A stretch of DNA of 64,000 bases from Sphingomonadales bacterium 32-65-25 (GTDB lineage Bacteria; Pseudomonadota; Alphaproteobacteria; Sphingomonadales; Sphingomonadaceae), in the NCBI GenBank assembly GCA_002280855.1, contig NCEU01000003.1:186001-250000 (forward strand). Direction: 5' to 3'. The notes below the pieces were generated by a model, which saw only the letters and a list, made by a program, of their open reading frames with translations, ran no database searches and was not told where the DNA came from. How positions within the stretch are numbered: the stretch's first letter is position 1; each line of letters begins with the position of its first letter. The translations under genes were made by a program, and so were the position numbers. Below, piece by piece: positions 55,491-64,000 of this stretch.

Positions 55491-57602
55491 TTAGAAGGCA
55501 ACACGCAGCGACACCCGGATATCGCGACCGAACAGCGGCGCGACGTCCTTCAAGAAGCTCGAATGACGGCGGGCTTCGACATCGAAGATGTTGTTGGCCT
55601 GCACCATCAGCGTGGTCGGCGCTTCAGCACCGAACGGCTTCCACGACAGGCTGGCGTTGACCAGGCTGAAGGCGCCGGTGCGGGTTTCAAAGCTGGCCGT
55701 GCGATCCTGCGCCGTCACATGCTCGATCTCCAGCCGGCCGCCGACCACGCCACCCGTGGCTTCAACGCCACCGATCATGCGCAGCGGTGGGATGCGCGGC
55801 ACGGCGCCGCCGCCCGAGAGGACAGTGGCGCGCGTGTAATCAAGCAGGCCGGTGACTTCGAACCGGGTGGCGCCCAGCTGCGCCACCTTCACGCCGGCTT
55901 CCACTTCCACGCCCCAGAAGCTGGCATCGGACTGGGCATATTCAAACACCGGCAGTTCGTCTTGCTCAAGTCCATTGGGATTGAGGAAGATATAATTGTC
56001 AAAGCGGTTGACGAAGGCGGACAGTTCCAGCCGCCAGCCGTCACCGCGGCCGCGCAGCACGGCTTCCGCACCCAATTGGCGTTCGGTGCTGAAATCCGGA
56101 TTGCCGATTTCAACGGCACGGGTGGCGGCGTGGGCACCATTGGCGAACAGCTCTTCCGCCGACGGCGCGCGTTCGGTGCGCGCCCCGCTCAACGCCAGGC
56201 GGAAGCCGCTGCCCAGATCAACGGAGCCGCCCACCGAGAACGACACCGAATTGAACGTGCGTTCGCGGCCAACCTGCGCCGATTTCACATTGGCATGTTC
56301 ATAGCGCGCGCCGCCTTCAAGCCGCACGGCGCCCAGATCGAATTCCTGCAGGGTGAACAGGCCGAACTGGCGGGTTTCGTTGGCCGGGATATAGGCTTCC
56401 TCGCCCACGGCGCGGAAGTTGCGGCTGAAATACTGCACACCGCTGGCACCCTGCCAGCCATCCTTTTCGGCCTGCACCAGTTCAAGCCGGGCTTCCCAGC
56501 TCTTGTTGAAGAAACTGGTGCCGACGGCGCCATCGGGTTCGATTTCGTCGTGCCGATAATTGGCCCAGCCGCCGCGCATTCGCAGTTCCTTGAATGCGCC
56601 TGACAAGGGCAACGCGCCGCGCACGTCAACGCGGGTCTGGCGCATGTCGAGGGTGATGTCCTCGTGGGCGTGGGCTTCCTCGCCCTCATGCGCTTCACCC
56701 TCGTGGCCTTCGCCTTCATGCTCGCCCTCATGCTCGTCATGGCCGATCTCGAGGCTGTTGGGGATGCCGTAGCGATTCTGGAGGTGGCTCACCGCGACGC
56801 CGAAATTGGCGCCGTTATCGCCGATCCAGGCGATGCTGCCCGCCACATCCCAGGTGCGGGCGGCCGTGTTTTCGAGCCGGCCGCGCTTCTGCGCGTCTTC
56901 GGCCACTTCGCCGCCCTCTTCGGCGGCTTCGGCACGCAGGTTTTCGCTGAAAACAAAGCCGCCGGTGCGATAATTGTCCGATTCGAAGAAGCTGCCGTCG
57001 ACATGGGCGACGAAACCGCCGCCCAGCGGCAGGTTGAGCGCGGCGGCGATGTTGCGCTCCCGCGCGGCGGTGCCGATGCCGGCATTGGCATCGACATGCG
57101 GACCATCGGGCACTTCACGCGGAATGCGCAGATCGCGCATGTTCACAACACCGCCGATGGCGCCCGAACCGAACAGCAGCGCCGCCGGGCCGCGCATGAT
57201 CTCGATGCGATCGGCCAGCAGCGGATTGGCCGCAACGGCATGATCGACCGAGGTGTTGGAGACATCGAAGCTGCCGATGCCATCGGTGAGCACGCGCACG
57301 CGTTCGGCATCAAGGCCGCGCAAGATGGGCCGCGAGGCGTTGGGACCGAAGAAGGTGGACGACACGCCGGGTTGGCGCGCCAGGGTTTCGCCGATGGTGG
57401 AGCGCAGCTGCAGTTGCAGCGCATCGCCCTGCAACACGGTGACGGCGGTGGCCACCAGCTTGCGATCGCGGGCATAGGGCGCGCTGACGATGATCTCCGG
57501 ATCGCTGCTGCCGTGCTGTTCATCCTGCGGCGCAGCCTCTTCGGCCAGCACCGGAGCGGCGGACAGGAGCAGCAGGGCTGCAAGCGACAGACGCGACGAC
57601 AT
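55491..57602 (-). CDS. TonB-dependent receptor, ZnuD-like (zinc uptake)
   Basis: 703 residues. Signal peptide (LAALLLLSAAPVLA), TonB-box-like EIIVSAPYARD, plug with RQPGVSSTFFGPNASRPILR and GPAALLFGSGAIGGVVNM, then the barrel ending IRVSLRVAF. A loop at residues 288-314 consists almost only of His, Glu, Gly and Ala (HDEHEGEHEGEGHEGEAHEG and on), and the N-terminal region is also Glu/His-bearing (EEAAPQDEQH). Such loops and overall size match ZnuD, which imports zinc across the outer membrane. An AT-rich stretch upstream (57638-57663) could hold a Zur site but no clear dyad was found. Confidence 0.88.
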   Translation of the reverse strand: MSSRLSLAALLLLSAAPVLAEEAAPQDEQHGSSDPEIIVSAPYARDRKLVATAVTVLQGDALQLQLRSTIGETLARQPGVSSTFFGPNASRPILRGLDAERVRVLTDGIGSFDVSNTSVDHAVAANPLLADRIEIMRGPAALLFGSGAIGGVVNMRDLRIPREVPDGPHVDANAGIGTAARERNIAAALNLPLGGGFVAHVDGSFFESDNYRTGGFVFSENLRAEAAEEGGEVAEDAQKRGRLENTAARTWDVAGSIAWIGDNGANFGVAVSHLQNRYGIPNSLEIGHDEHEGEHEGEGHEGEAHEGEEAHAHEDITLDMRQTRVDVRGALPLSGAFKELRMRGGWANYRHDEIEPDGAVGTSFFNKSWEARLELVQAEKDGWQGASGVQYFSRNFRAVGEEAYIPANETRQFGLFTLQEFDLGAVRLEGGARYEHANVKSAQVGRERTFNSVSFSVGGSVDLGSGFRLALSGARTERAPSAEELFANGAHAATRAVEIGNPDFSTERQLGAEAVLRGRGDGWRLELSAFVNRFDNYIFLNPNGLEQDELPVFEYAQSDASFWGVEVEAGVKVAQLGATRFEVTGLLDYTRATVLSGGGAVPRIPPLRMIGGVEATGGVVGGRLEIEHVTAQDRTASFETRTGAFSLVNASLSWKPFGAEAPTTLMVQANNIFDVEARRHSSFLKDVAPLFGRDIRVSLRVAF

Positions 57603-57682
57603 CGGATCTCCTATGGCAGTTTGGGGACAGCCCCCGATATGATGATACGATGTAACACGTCAAGAGATGGATGATGCACATG

Positions 57683-57713
57683 AAAAAAGGGGCGGTGGCC
57701 TGGCCACCGCCCC
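57683..57713 (-). terminator. Intrinsic terminator after the SapC gene
   Basis: GGGGCGGTGGC and its complement form an 11-bp perfect stem with a three-base loop (57689-57713), followed on the minus strand by six T. It stands between the SapC gene and the promoter of the ZnuD-like gene. Confidence 0.9.
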
Positions 57714-57736
57714 TTCATTCAGCGTTTGATCAGAAG

Positions 57737-58495
57737 TCAGGCCGCGTTGGCGGACGTCGCAGCGAACTGGCGTTCGAACAGCGGGCTGATCAGCGACAGG
57801 CTGAACAGATGGGCATAGATCAGGCCCATCAGGCCGGATTGCACCATCTTGCGGGCCTGATCGCCGCGCAGGTTCTGCAGCTTCTGCTCATCAACCATGC
57901 GGAAACCGCGATACACCGCCGGCTGGGCCAGGCCTTCGCGCTGGATGGTGACTTCACCGTCCATCAGCAGATCGAGCTTGGTCAGTTCTTCCATGAAACC
58001 ACGGGTGCGCATCACGGCCTGTTCGAACTGTTCGCAGAACTGCAGGATGGCCTTGGTGGTGTCGGTCGGATCGGTGCCGGCAAACAGCTTCTCGCCTTCG
58101 TTATCAACCACGATGCCCGCGGTGTCGTCAAAGCACAGCGACAGTTCCTGGGCGTCCGGGGTCAGGCGGGCGAGCATGAACGGATAGCGGCGCACGAAAG
58201 CGGGCACATAGGCGTTTGCTTCCCACTGGTCATCAGCGCCCAGATAGAGATTCTCGCCTTCCTGCAGGCCAACCAGCGCCAGCGGGGCGGGATTTTCGCC
58301 CACACCGAACACGATCGGATAGTTGCGCTGCACCAGCGGGAATTCATCCACGGTCACCGGGATGGCGTGGGTGCCGCGGGTGAAACCCAGATCGCCGCGC
58401 GGCTTCAGGCCATGGTTGGGGTGCAGCTGCGACGACAGCGGCGCCAGGCCGTTGTAGAACAGGGGAAGCTGGTTGGCAGGAGGCTGGCTGGCCAT
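57737..58495 (-). CDS. SapC-family protein
   Basis: 252 residues. No signal peptide. The family signature is clear: FYNGLAPLSSQLHPNHGL, GTHAIPVTVDEFPLVQRNYP, IVFGVGENPAPLALVGLQEG, NLYLGADDQWEANAYVPAFV and the C-terminal GFRMVDEQKLQNLRG. SapC proteins are frequent next to TonB receptors in sphingomonads and Caulobacter, with unsettled function (peptide resistance or S-layer related names are historic). Here a ZnuD-like receptor gene follows, beyond a terminator, so the two are separate transcripts. Confidence 0.93.
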   Translation of the reverse strand: MASQPPANQLPLFYNGLAPLSSQLHPNHGLKPRGDLGFTRGTHAIPVTVDEFPLVQRNYPIVFGVGENPAPLALVGLQEGENLYLGADDQWEANAYVPAFVRRYPFMLARLTPDAQELSLCFDDTAGIVVDNEGEKLFAGTDPTDTTKAILQFCEQFEQAVMRTRGFMEELTKLDLLMDGEVTIQREGLAQPAVYRGFRMVDEQKLQNLRGDQARKMVQSGLMGLIYAHLFSLSLISPLFERQFAATSANAA

Positions 58496-58594
58496 GGGAT
58501 TATCTGCGCTTTCGTGACTGGAGTGAAGAATTGGTGCGCTTTCCTAAAGCGCAGATGACGCTTCTGCAAGGCTGTGCTGCGACAGCACGACGCG

Positions 58595-60001
58595 TCAGTA
58601 TATTTTGCCGGGATTCATGATGCCGAGCGGATCCAGCGCCTGTTTTACCGCCCGCATCGCGGCCAACCGCGCCGGATCGCCCAAGCGGGCGAGATCATCG
58701 CGCTTCATCACGCCGATGCCATGTTCGGCCGAAATCGATCCGCCGGCGGCCGCAACCATTTCATGCACGCGCGCCGTGATTGCCGTGCGGTGATCGGCGA
58801 TCCAGTCCGTTGCTCCATTACTCGCGGGCGCGCGCACGTTGAAATGCAGATTGCCGTCGCCCAGGTGGCCAAAGGCCAACACCCGCGCACCGGGGAATAA
58901 AGCCTCGATCGCGGCCGCCGCCATTTCGGCGAAATCCGCCATCGCGGATACCGGCACGGCGATATCATGGTGCACGGCCGGGCCATCCATGCGTTCGGCC
59001 AGCGGCAGTTCCTCGCGGCGGCGCCACAGGGCGGCGGCCTGCGTTTCGGATTGGGCGATCACCGCGTCATCGGCATCAGCCAGCCCTAGCGCCAGCACAT
59101 CGTCCAGCGGCTGCGGCCCAGCCAGTTCCACCAGGCAGGCCCAGGCGTGGCGGCCAGCCAACGGCGATGCGAGGCCCAGATGGGTGGCGACCAGATCAAC
59201 GCCATCGGCCGGAATCAGTTCGAAGCTCTCAACCTGTCCGCCGGTCAACTGACGCAGGCGGGAAAGCAGGGCGAGCGCGCGTTGCGGCCGGTCCACCCCG
59301 GCCCAGGCGACAGCGCGGTATGCCGGTGCCGGCACCAGTTTCAGCGCCACGGCGGTGATGAAGCCCAACGTGCCTTCAGCGCCAATCAGCAGCTGCTTGA
59401 TATCAAGGCCGGTGTTGTCCTTGGCCAGGCCCTGCAATTGGTTCAGCACGCTGCCATCGGGCAACACCGCTTCCAGTCCCGCCACCAGCGCCCGCATGGT
59501 GCCGTGGCGCAGCACCTGCACGCCGCCGGCATTGGTAGAGGCGAGCCCCCCCACCGTTGCTGAACCCTTGGCTCCCAGCGACAGCGGGAAGGCCATGCCC
59601 TGTTCGGCCGCCGCCGCGTGAACATCCGCCAGGATCACGCCGGCTTCGGCCACCAGCAATTGCCCGGCAACATCAACCTGGCGGATGCGGTTCATGTGCG
59701 TGCAACTGACCAGCACCGCCGAACCATCAGCCGGTGGGATGCCGCCGCCCACCAGCCCGGTATTGCCGCCCTGCGGCACCAGCGCAACGCGATGCGCGGC
59801 CGCCGCCCGCACAATGGCCTGCAACGTGGCAACATCGCGCGGCAGCAGCATCAGTGGTGTTGCGCCCTGATAGCGTCCGCGCCAATCGACCAGCCGCGGG
59901 CCGATCAGATCGGGATCCGCGCTCCAATCACGGCCGGCCGCGGCCTTCAGGGCAGCCAGCGCGTCAGCAGACGGCGGCGGCGGGATCACGAGATCGGTCA
60001 T
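58595..60001 (-). CDS. FAD-linked oxidase (D-2-hydroxyglutarate/D-lactate dehydrogenase type)
   Basis: 468 residues. PCMH-type FAD domain with VALVPQGGNTGLVGGGIPPA and SLGAKGSATVGGLASTNAGG, then a catalytic C-terminal domain with LAFGHLGDGNLHFNVRAP and GSISAEHGIGVMKRDDLARL, ending LDPLGIMNPGKIY. The single polypeptide with this length matches bacterial D2HGDH/FAD-binding hydroxyacid dehydrogenases, which oxidise D-2-hydroxy acids. It is related to, but distinct from, GlcD at 32388. It stands alone. Confidence 0.92.
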   Translation of the reverse strand: MTDLVIPPPPSADALAALKAAAGRDWSADPDLIGPRLVDWRGRYQGATPLMLLPRDVATLQAIVRAAAAHRVALVPQGGNTGLVGGGIPPADGSAVLVSCTHMNRIRQVDVAGQLLVAEAGVILADVHAAAAEQGMAFPLSLGAKGSATVGGLASTNAGGVQVLRHGTMRALVAGLEAVLPDGSVLNQLQGLAKDNTGLDIKQLLIGAEGTLGFITAVALKLVPAPAYRAVAWAGVDRPQRALALLSRLRQLTGGQVESFELIPADGVDLVATHLGLASPLAGRHAWACLVELAGPQPLDDVLALGLADADDAVIAQSETQAAALWRRREELPLAERMDGPAVHHDIAVPVSAMADFAEMAAAAIEALFPGARVLAFGHLGDGNLHFNVRAPASNGATDWIADHRTAITARVHEMVAAAGGSISAEHGIGVMKRDDLARLGDPARLAAMRAVKQALDPLGIMNPGKIY

Positions 60002-60214
60002 GCGTGTTCCCTAGCGGTTTTCCCGGCACAGCTGAACCCAAAGGTTGCAGCCCATATTCAGCCCCCCTATTCAGACAAGGTTCAAGCGGTGCGGGGCAAT
60101 CACCCGCTTTTACGGGCGGTTGGGGGCAGCCACCGGTTTACACGGGACGGCACAGTCGCAGTTGCGGCATCAACAGGGGACCAGTCAGGATTGTCGGCAT
60201 TTCGGTCTGGCGTG

Positions 60215-60679
60215 ATGGCGAGCGTGGCAGCGCTGATGCTGCTGGCTGGCCCGGCCGCGGCGCAGAACCGCCGCGCACCGCCACCGGCTGCGGCACCGCA
60301 AAGCTTTGATGGCCAGGCCTGGCGCCGCGTGCCGGTACGGCCGGGCGGTGATCGGGTGGAAGACGGCGCGCTGGCACGGCCCACCCCACCGCGCGCCGGG
60401 CGCAACCGCTGCATCGCCACCAACGGCATCGCCGGTGCCCAGTTGTACGGCGACCGCGCCATCGAACTGACGATGCGCGGCGGCCGGCGCTGGCGGCTGC
60501 ACCTGGCGCAGGAATGTCCGGGGCTCAGTTTCTATCAGGGCTTTTATTACCAGCAGAAGCAAACCGGCCAACTGTGTGCCGGCCGCGATGCCATCGGCGC
60601 CCGTTCCGGCGGCGAATGCGCCATTGCCGCCATCGTTCCGGTGGCGCCGCCGGCCCGAAAAGCCCGCCGCCGGCGCTGA
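60215..60679 (+). CDS. Small exported protein (DUF6491-like)
   Basis: 154 residues from the ATG at 60215; TTG at 60191 would give an eight-residue longer and slightly more basic signal peptide (LSAFRSGVMASVAALMLLAG) and is a real alternative. Signal cleavage near LLAGPAAAQN. After a Pro/Arg-rich part, the domain RCIATNGIAGAQLYGDRAIE, RLHLAQECPGLSF, LCAGRDAI and GGECAI with four Cys resembles the DUF6491 group of periplasmic or surface proteins. Basic C-terminal tail (ARKARRRR). Function unknown. Confidence 0.7.
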   Translation: MASVAALMLLAGPAAAQNRRAPPPAAAPQSFDGQAWRRVPVRPGGDRVEDGALARPTPPRAGRNRCIATNGIAGAQLYGDRAIELTMRGGRRWRLHLAQECPGLSFYQGFYYQQKQTGQLCAGRDAIGARSGGECAIAAIVPVAPPARKARRRR

Positions 60680-60707
60680 AAACAGGGCTTAATGTCATCA
60701 AACTGTT

Positions 60708-60822
60708 GCATGACAGACACAGGCACCGCGCCACACACCAACGGTACCGGCCAAACCCCGTGCTGCTCTGGACAAAATCCTTGTCGCCTGTCCAAACTGA
60801 TGATTGCGGCATGACAGTCACA
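60708..60822. repeat. Near-identical 14-bp direct repeats upstream of the third TonB receptor
   Basis: GCATGACAGACACA at 60708-60721 and GCATGACAGTCACA at 60809-60822 differ in one base and start 101 bases apart, in the 227-base gap before the receptor. The second also faces CGTCATGTCACGG, giving a loose dyad. They may be binding sites for a regulator of the receptor. Confidence 0.45.
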
Positions 60823-60906
60823 CGGGCGTCATGTCACGGCACAGGATCCGGCCATCAGAGCCAGTAACAAGATCCGGGCTTTTTGGGTTTTTGGGGAGGA
60901 CGTCAT

Positions 60907-63831
60907 ATGAAGATTGCATTTGGTATCCGTGCCGGTCTGGTGGCCAGCGCATCACTCATCGGTTTGGCCGCCTTGCCGGCATTCGCGCAAACCGCGCAGG
61001 CCGATGAAGACACCGGCATCGCCGAAATCGTCGTGACCGCACAGCGCACGGCGCAAAGCCTGCAGGACGTGCCGATCGCGGTGACCGCCTTTGACGCCGG
61101 CGCTCTGCAGCGCCAGCAGATCAACAACCCGCTTGATATCCAACTGACCCTGCCCAACGTCACCTTCACCAAGGGCAACTTCACCGGTTCCAGCTTCACC
61201 ATCCGCGGCATCGGCGATCTGTGCGTCGGCGTGACCTGCGATAGCGCCACCGCCATCCACGCTGAAGGCATGCCGCTGTTCGCCACCCGCCTGTTCGAAG
61301 CCGAGTTCTTCGATCTGGAGCGCGTTGAAGTGCTGCGCGGCCCGCAGGGCACGCTGTTCGGCCGCAACGCCACCGGCGGCGTGGTAAACTTCGTCAATGC
61401 CAAGCCGAAGATGGACGCCATCCATGCCGCTGGCGAAATCGAATATGGCAATTTCGATTCGCTGCGTCTGAAGGGCATGTTCAACCTGCCCATCACCGAC
61501 AATCTGGCCATCCGCGTTGCCGGCACCTATCTGAAGCGCGACGGCTTCACCACCAACGTGTTCAACAACACCCGCATCGATGGCCGTGATCTTTATGCCA
61601 TCCGCGGCAGCATCCGTTGGGAACCGACGGAAAACACCACCGTCGATGCGATGGCCTATTATTTCCGCGAAAGCGATGATCGCAACCGTAACCAGAAGCA
61701 GCTGTGCCAAACCGACCCCACCGGCGTGCTGGGCTGCCTGCCCGGCCGGTTGGACAATGGCTATTTAAACGCCAACTCCACCTTTGTCGGCACGCTGTCT
61801 AGCCGCGAATTCCTGACCACGCAGGGCGGCGCCGCCTTCGGCGCACTCGGCCTTGGCAGCCTGTATGGCACGGACGCTTATAATTATGCCGGCCACACCA
61901 ACCCGACCAATGTTCGCGAAATCCGCACCGATTACACGCCCACCTATTTCGCCGAAGAAGAACAGTACATGCTGCGCATCCAGCATGATTTCGGCAGCAT
62001 CAAGGCGCAGGTCACCGGTATGTATCAGCGCAATGCGGTGGATAGCTCGGTCGATTACAACCAGAGTGTATTCAACCCGGCTGTGGCATCGGCCGGCCTG
62101 GCGCAATTCGCTTTCCCGCAAGTCGGTGCTGCGATCCGTTCCGGCGCGCAATTCTGCACCTCGCTGGCCGAAGAATCTGGACTTGGCGCCTATGGCGGGC
62201 AGCGCAGCTGCTCGGCTACACCACAGGATTTTGACCGGTCCAACCAGATTGTCCGCGCCAAAACACTGGAAGCCATCGTCAGCTCGGAGTTTGATGGCAA
62301 GTTCAACTTCCTGGTCGGCGGCATCTATGTTGACACCGTACTCCCGGAAAACAGCTATTATGTGAACAGCTGGGGGATTGATTATCTGGTCGGCACCCTC
62401 GGTGGCGGCGCCGGCTTCCTCGGGACGCCATTCTTCCGTAACAACACCGCCCGCTACACGCTCAAGAGCTACGGCTTGTTCGGCGAAGCCTATTTGAACT
62501 TCACCGACAATCTGAAGCTCACCGCCGGTGTGCGTTACAATAATGACGAGAAGTTCGTGAGCGCCCGTTCAACGCTCGCCAGCTTCTTCGTGCCGTTCGG
62601 CACCACCGGCAGCGCCTTCAATTCGCCCGCTGCGGCAACCTTCGATGGCGATCCCAACCGCGCCGGCATCCAGGCCTTCTCCAACCGCGAAGTCAAATTC
62701 TCGGAAGTGACCGGCCGCGTCGTGCTTGATTGGAAGATCAGCGAAGACAATCTGATCTATGCGTCTTACTCGCGTGGCTACAAATCGGGCGGCATCAACC
62801 CGCCGCTGCAGCCGATCTTCGCGGTGCCGGATACGTTCACACCGGAGTTCGTGGACGCGTTTGAAATCGGTTCGAAGAACAGCTTCCTTGATGGCAAGCT
62901 GCGCGCCAACATCACCGCCTTCTATTACAAGTACAAGAGCTTGCAGCTGAGCCGCATCACCGCCCGCACGTCGGTGAACGACAACGTTGATGCCAATGTC
63001 TACGGCCTGGAAGGCGAATTCATCCTGTCGCCGACCCGCAACCTGCTGATCAACCTGAACGCGTCGTACCTGTACACCAAGGTGGCCAGCGACAAGTTCC
63101 TCGCCAACCCGCGCGATCCGTCGGGCGGCCGCAGCGATGCCGTGATCATCAAGGACATTACCAACGGCTCCAACTGCGCCGTGGTGCCAACCACGGCCGG
63201 AAACGCCGCCGGGGCCAATGCCTATGTTACGACGGTCAACAACCTCATCAACAGTGGCACCGTCTCTCTGCGTGCGCCCGTCAATGGCGTGCAGCCTCCG
63301 GGCTTTGCCGGCGCGGGTCTGCGCGGACCGGCGGCGTTCCCGTCGGACAGCGGCCTCAATGGCGCCACTGGGGCGTTCTCGGCCTGCGCCGCCCTCGGCG
63401 CACTTGCCAGCTCGGTGGGCGCCAATTTCGGCGGTGTGCAGATGCTGCCGGAAGGCGTGTTGACCAACCTGCGGGGCAACCAGTTGCCGCAGGCGCCAAC
63501 CTACAAGTTCTCGGCGGGTGTGCAGTATACCTTCCCGATCGGCGACACGATGAACGTCATCCCGCGCGTCGATCTGGCCCACACCGGCGAAAGCTTTGGC
63601 AACATCTTCAACGGTTCCATCAACCGTGTGCCGAGCTTCACCGTGATCAACGCCCAGATCCAGTTCAACGGCCCGGATGACAAATTCTATGTCCGCGGTT
63701 TCGTGCAGAACCTGACCAACAACAGCGCCGTCACCGGCCTGTATGTCACCGACCAGTCGTCGGGCCTGTTCACCAACATCTTCACGCTGGAACCCCGGCG
63801 TTACGGTGTGGCAGCGGGCTTCCGCTTCTGA
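60907..63831 (+). CDS. TonB-dependent outer-membrane receptor
   Basis: 974 residues. ATG after GGGAGGACGTCAT. Signal peptide (LVASASLIGLAALPAFA), TonB box GIAEIVVTAQR, plug with SLQDVPIAVTAFDAGALQRQ, RGIGDLCVGVTCDSATAI and VEVLRGPQGTLFGRNATGGV, then a large barrel ending RYGVAAGFRF. Belongs to the iron-complex/unknown-substrate group common in sphingomonads (QDVP(I/V)AVTA signature). Cys pairs in the plug (LCVGVTC) and in loops suggest disulphides. Ligand unknown: no uptake or catabolic gene adjoins. Confidence 0.94.
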   Translation: MKIAFGIRAGLVASASLIGLAALPAFAQTAQADEDTGIAEIVVTAQRTAQSLQDVPIAVTAFDAGALQRQQINNPLDIQLTLPNVTFTKGNFTGSSFTIRGIGDLCVGVTCDSATAIHAEGMPLFATRLFEAEFFDLERVEVLRGPQGTLFGRNATGGVVNFVNAKPKMDAIHAAGEIEYGNFDSLRLKGMFNLPITDNLAIRVAGTYLKRDGFTTNVFNNTRIDGRDLYAIRGSIRWEPTENTTVDAMAYYFRESDDRNRNQKQLCQTDPTGVLGCLPGRLDNGYLNANSTFVGTLSSREFLTTQGGAAFGALGLGSLYGTDAYNYAGHTNPTNVREIRTDYTPTYFAEEEQYMLRIQHDFGSIKAQVTGMYQRNAVDSSVDYNQSVFNPAVASAGLAQFAFPQVGAAIRSGAQFCTSLAEESGLGAYGGQRSCSATPQDFDRSNQIVRAKTLEAIVSSEFDGKFNFLVGGIYVDTVLPENSYYVNSWGIDYLVGTLGGGAGFLGTPFFRNNTARYTLKSYGLFGEAYLNFTDNLKLTAGVRYNNDEKFVSARSTLASFFVPFGTTGSAFNSPAAATFDGDPNRAGIQAFSNREVKFSEVTGRVVLDWKISEDNLIYASYSRGYKSGGINPPLQPIFAVPDTFTPEFVDAFEIGSKNSFLDGKLRANITAFYYKYKSLQLSRITARTSVNDNVDANVYGLEGEFILSPTRNLLINLNASYLYTKVASDKFLANPRDPSGGRSDAVIIKDITNGSNCAVVPTTAGNAAGANAYVTTVNNLINSGTVSLRAPVNGVQPPGFAGAGLRGPAAFPSDSGLNGATGAFSACAALGALASSVGANFGGVQMLPEGVLTNLRGNQLPQAPTYKFSAGVQYTFPIGDTMNVIPRVDLAHTGESFGNIFNGSINRVPSFTVINAQIQFNGPDDKFYVRGFVQNLTNNSAVTGLYVTDQSSGLFTNIFTLEPRRYGVAAGFRF

Positions 63832-63856
63832 TCTGACCGACAACGGTTGAACCCCG

Positions 63857-63893
63857 CGGGGCGGCTGGCAACAGCCGCCCCGTTTGGTTTTGG
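63857..63893 (+). terminator. Intrinsic terminator after the third TonB receptor
   Basis: CGGGGCGGCT and AGCCGCCCCG form a 10-bp stem with a six-base loop (63857-63882), followed by TTTGGTTTT. Located about 25 bases after the receptor stop. Confidence 0.85.
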
Positions 63894-63996
63894 GCCAAAG
63901 GCGAAACCCGGCACTGCCATTGACTTTTGCCGCCCTGCCCCGCATGGCACCCCTGAATAAATCCGGGCGGACACCGCCCCCATTCACAGGAACACG

Positions 63997-64000
63997 ATGA
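63997..64000 (+). other. Possible start codon of the next gene
   Basis: ATG at 63997 is preceded by CAGGAACACG, a good Shine-Dalgarno spacing. The window ends one base later, so nothing more can be said. Confidence 0.3.

Noticed and set aside
57638..57663. AT-rich stretch as a Zur box before the ZnuD-like gene
   Set aside because: Only one half-site-like TGTTACAT is visible and the dyad is poor, so it is not listed as an operator.

Overview
The window is GC-rich, densely packed bacterial DNA. Three TonB-dependent receptors, a SapC-family protein, a CobS/CobT pair with a J-domain protein and BolA, sphingomonad-type small proteins and CCA-encoded tRNAs point to an alphaproteobacterium, most likely of the order Sphingomonadales. 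The genus cannot be told from the sequence. There are no insertion sequences, phage integrases or CRISPR arrays.

Layout. 1-19227 (minus strand): a two-partner secretion operon reading outer-membrane transporter TpsB, giant 4499-residue exoprotein TpsA, TPR/CHAT caspase-like protease, CHASE2 membrane sensor (cut by the window edge). The genes are joined by ATGA overlaps. The transporter gene is broken in this assembly by a perfect 25-bp tandem duplication just after its signal peptide; removing one copy restores a 598-residue protein. 19514-22968: cobT, cobS and a J-domain gene, divergent from bolA and an exported zinc carboxypeptidase-like gene. 24412-26372: tRNA-Thr, a small membrane protein, an acyl-CoA dehydrogenase, tRNA-Leu. 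26721-33872: a TonB receptor and glcDEF (glycolate oxidase).

33976-43066: the most unusual segment, a ten-gene minus-strand operon behind a clear sigma70-type promoter. At least five products share one undescribed protein core (a helix with AIAEAQ..LD, a strand block around LGF.PTFY, and a closing LVP.PPP motif). Several carry PASTA, OmpA-like or Ig-like modules although none has a signal peptide. The other members are an L7/L12-like repeat protein, a TPR protein, a coiled-coil protein and an Arg/Ala-rich repeat protein. I propose it as a candidate new multi-protein assembly.

43259-48252: a copper-resistance operon (glutaredoxin/MauE-like membrane protein, CopA multicopper oxidase, CopB) divergent from a CueR-type MerR regulator, with a textbook MerR operator between them, and a polytopic membrane protein after the regulator. 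48417-48686 is an AT-rich orphan gene. 48709-52393 (minus): type III polyketide synthase, methyltransferase, flavoprotein (a phenolic-lipid type set) and a siroheme-synthase-like protein with a truncated methyltransferase domain. 52481-55294: P1 peptidase, a small lipoprotein, tRNA-Arg, tRNA-Val, N-formylglutamate amidohydrolase. 55491-63831: a ZnuD-like receptor, SapC, an FAD-linked dehydrogenase, a small exported protein and a third TonB receptor with a terminator behind it.
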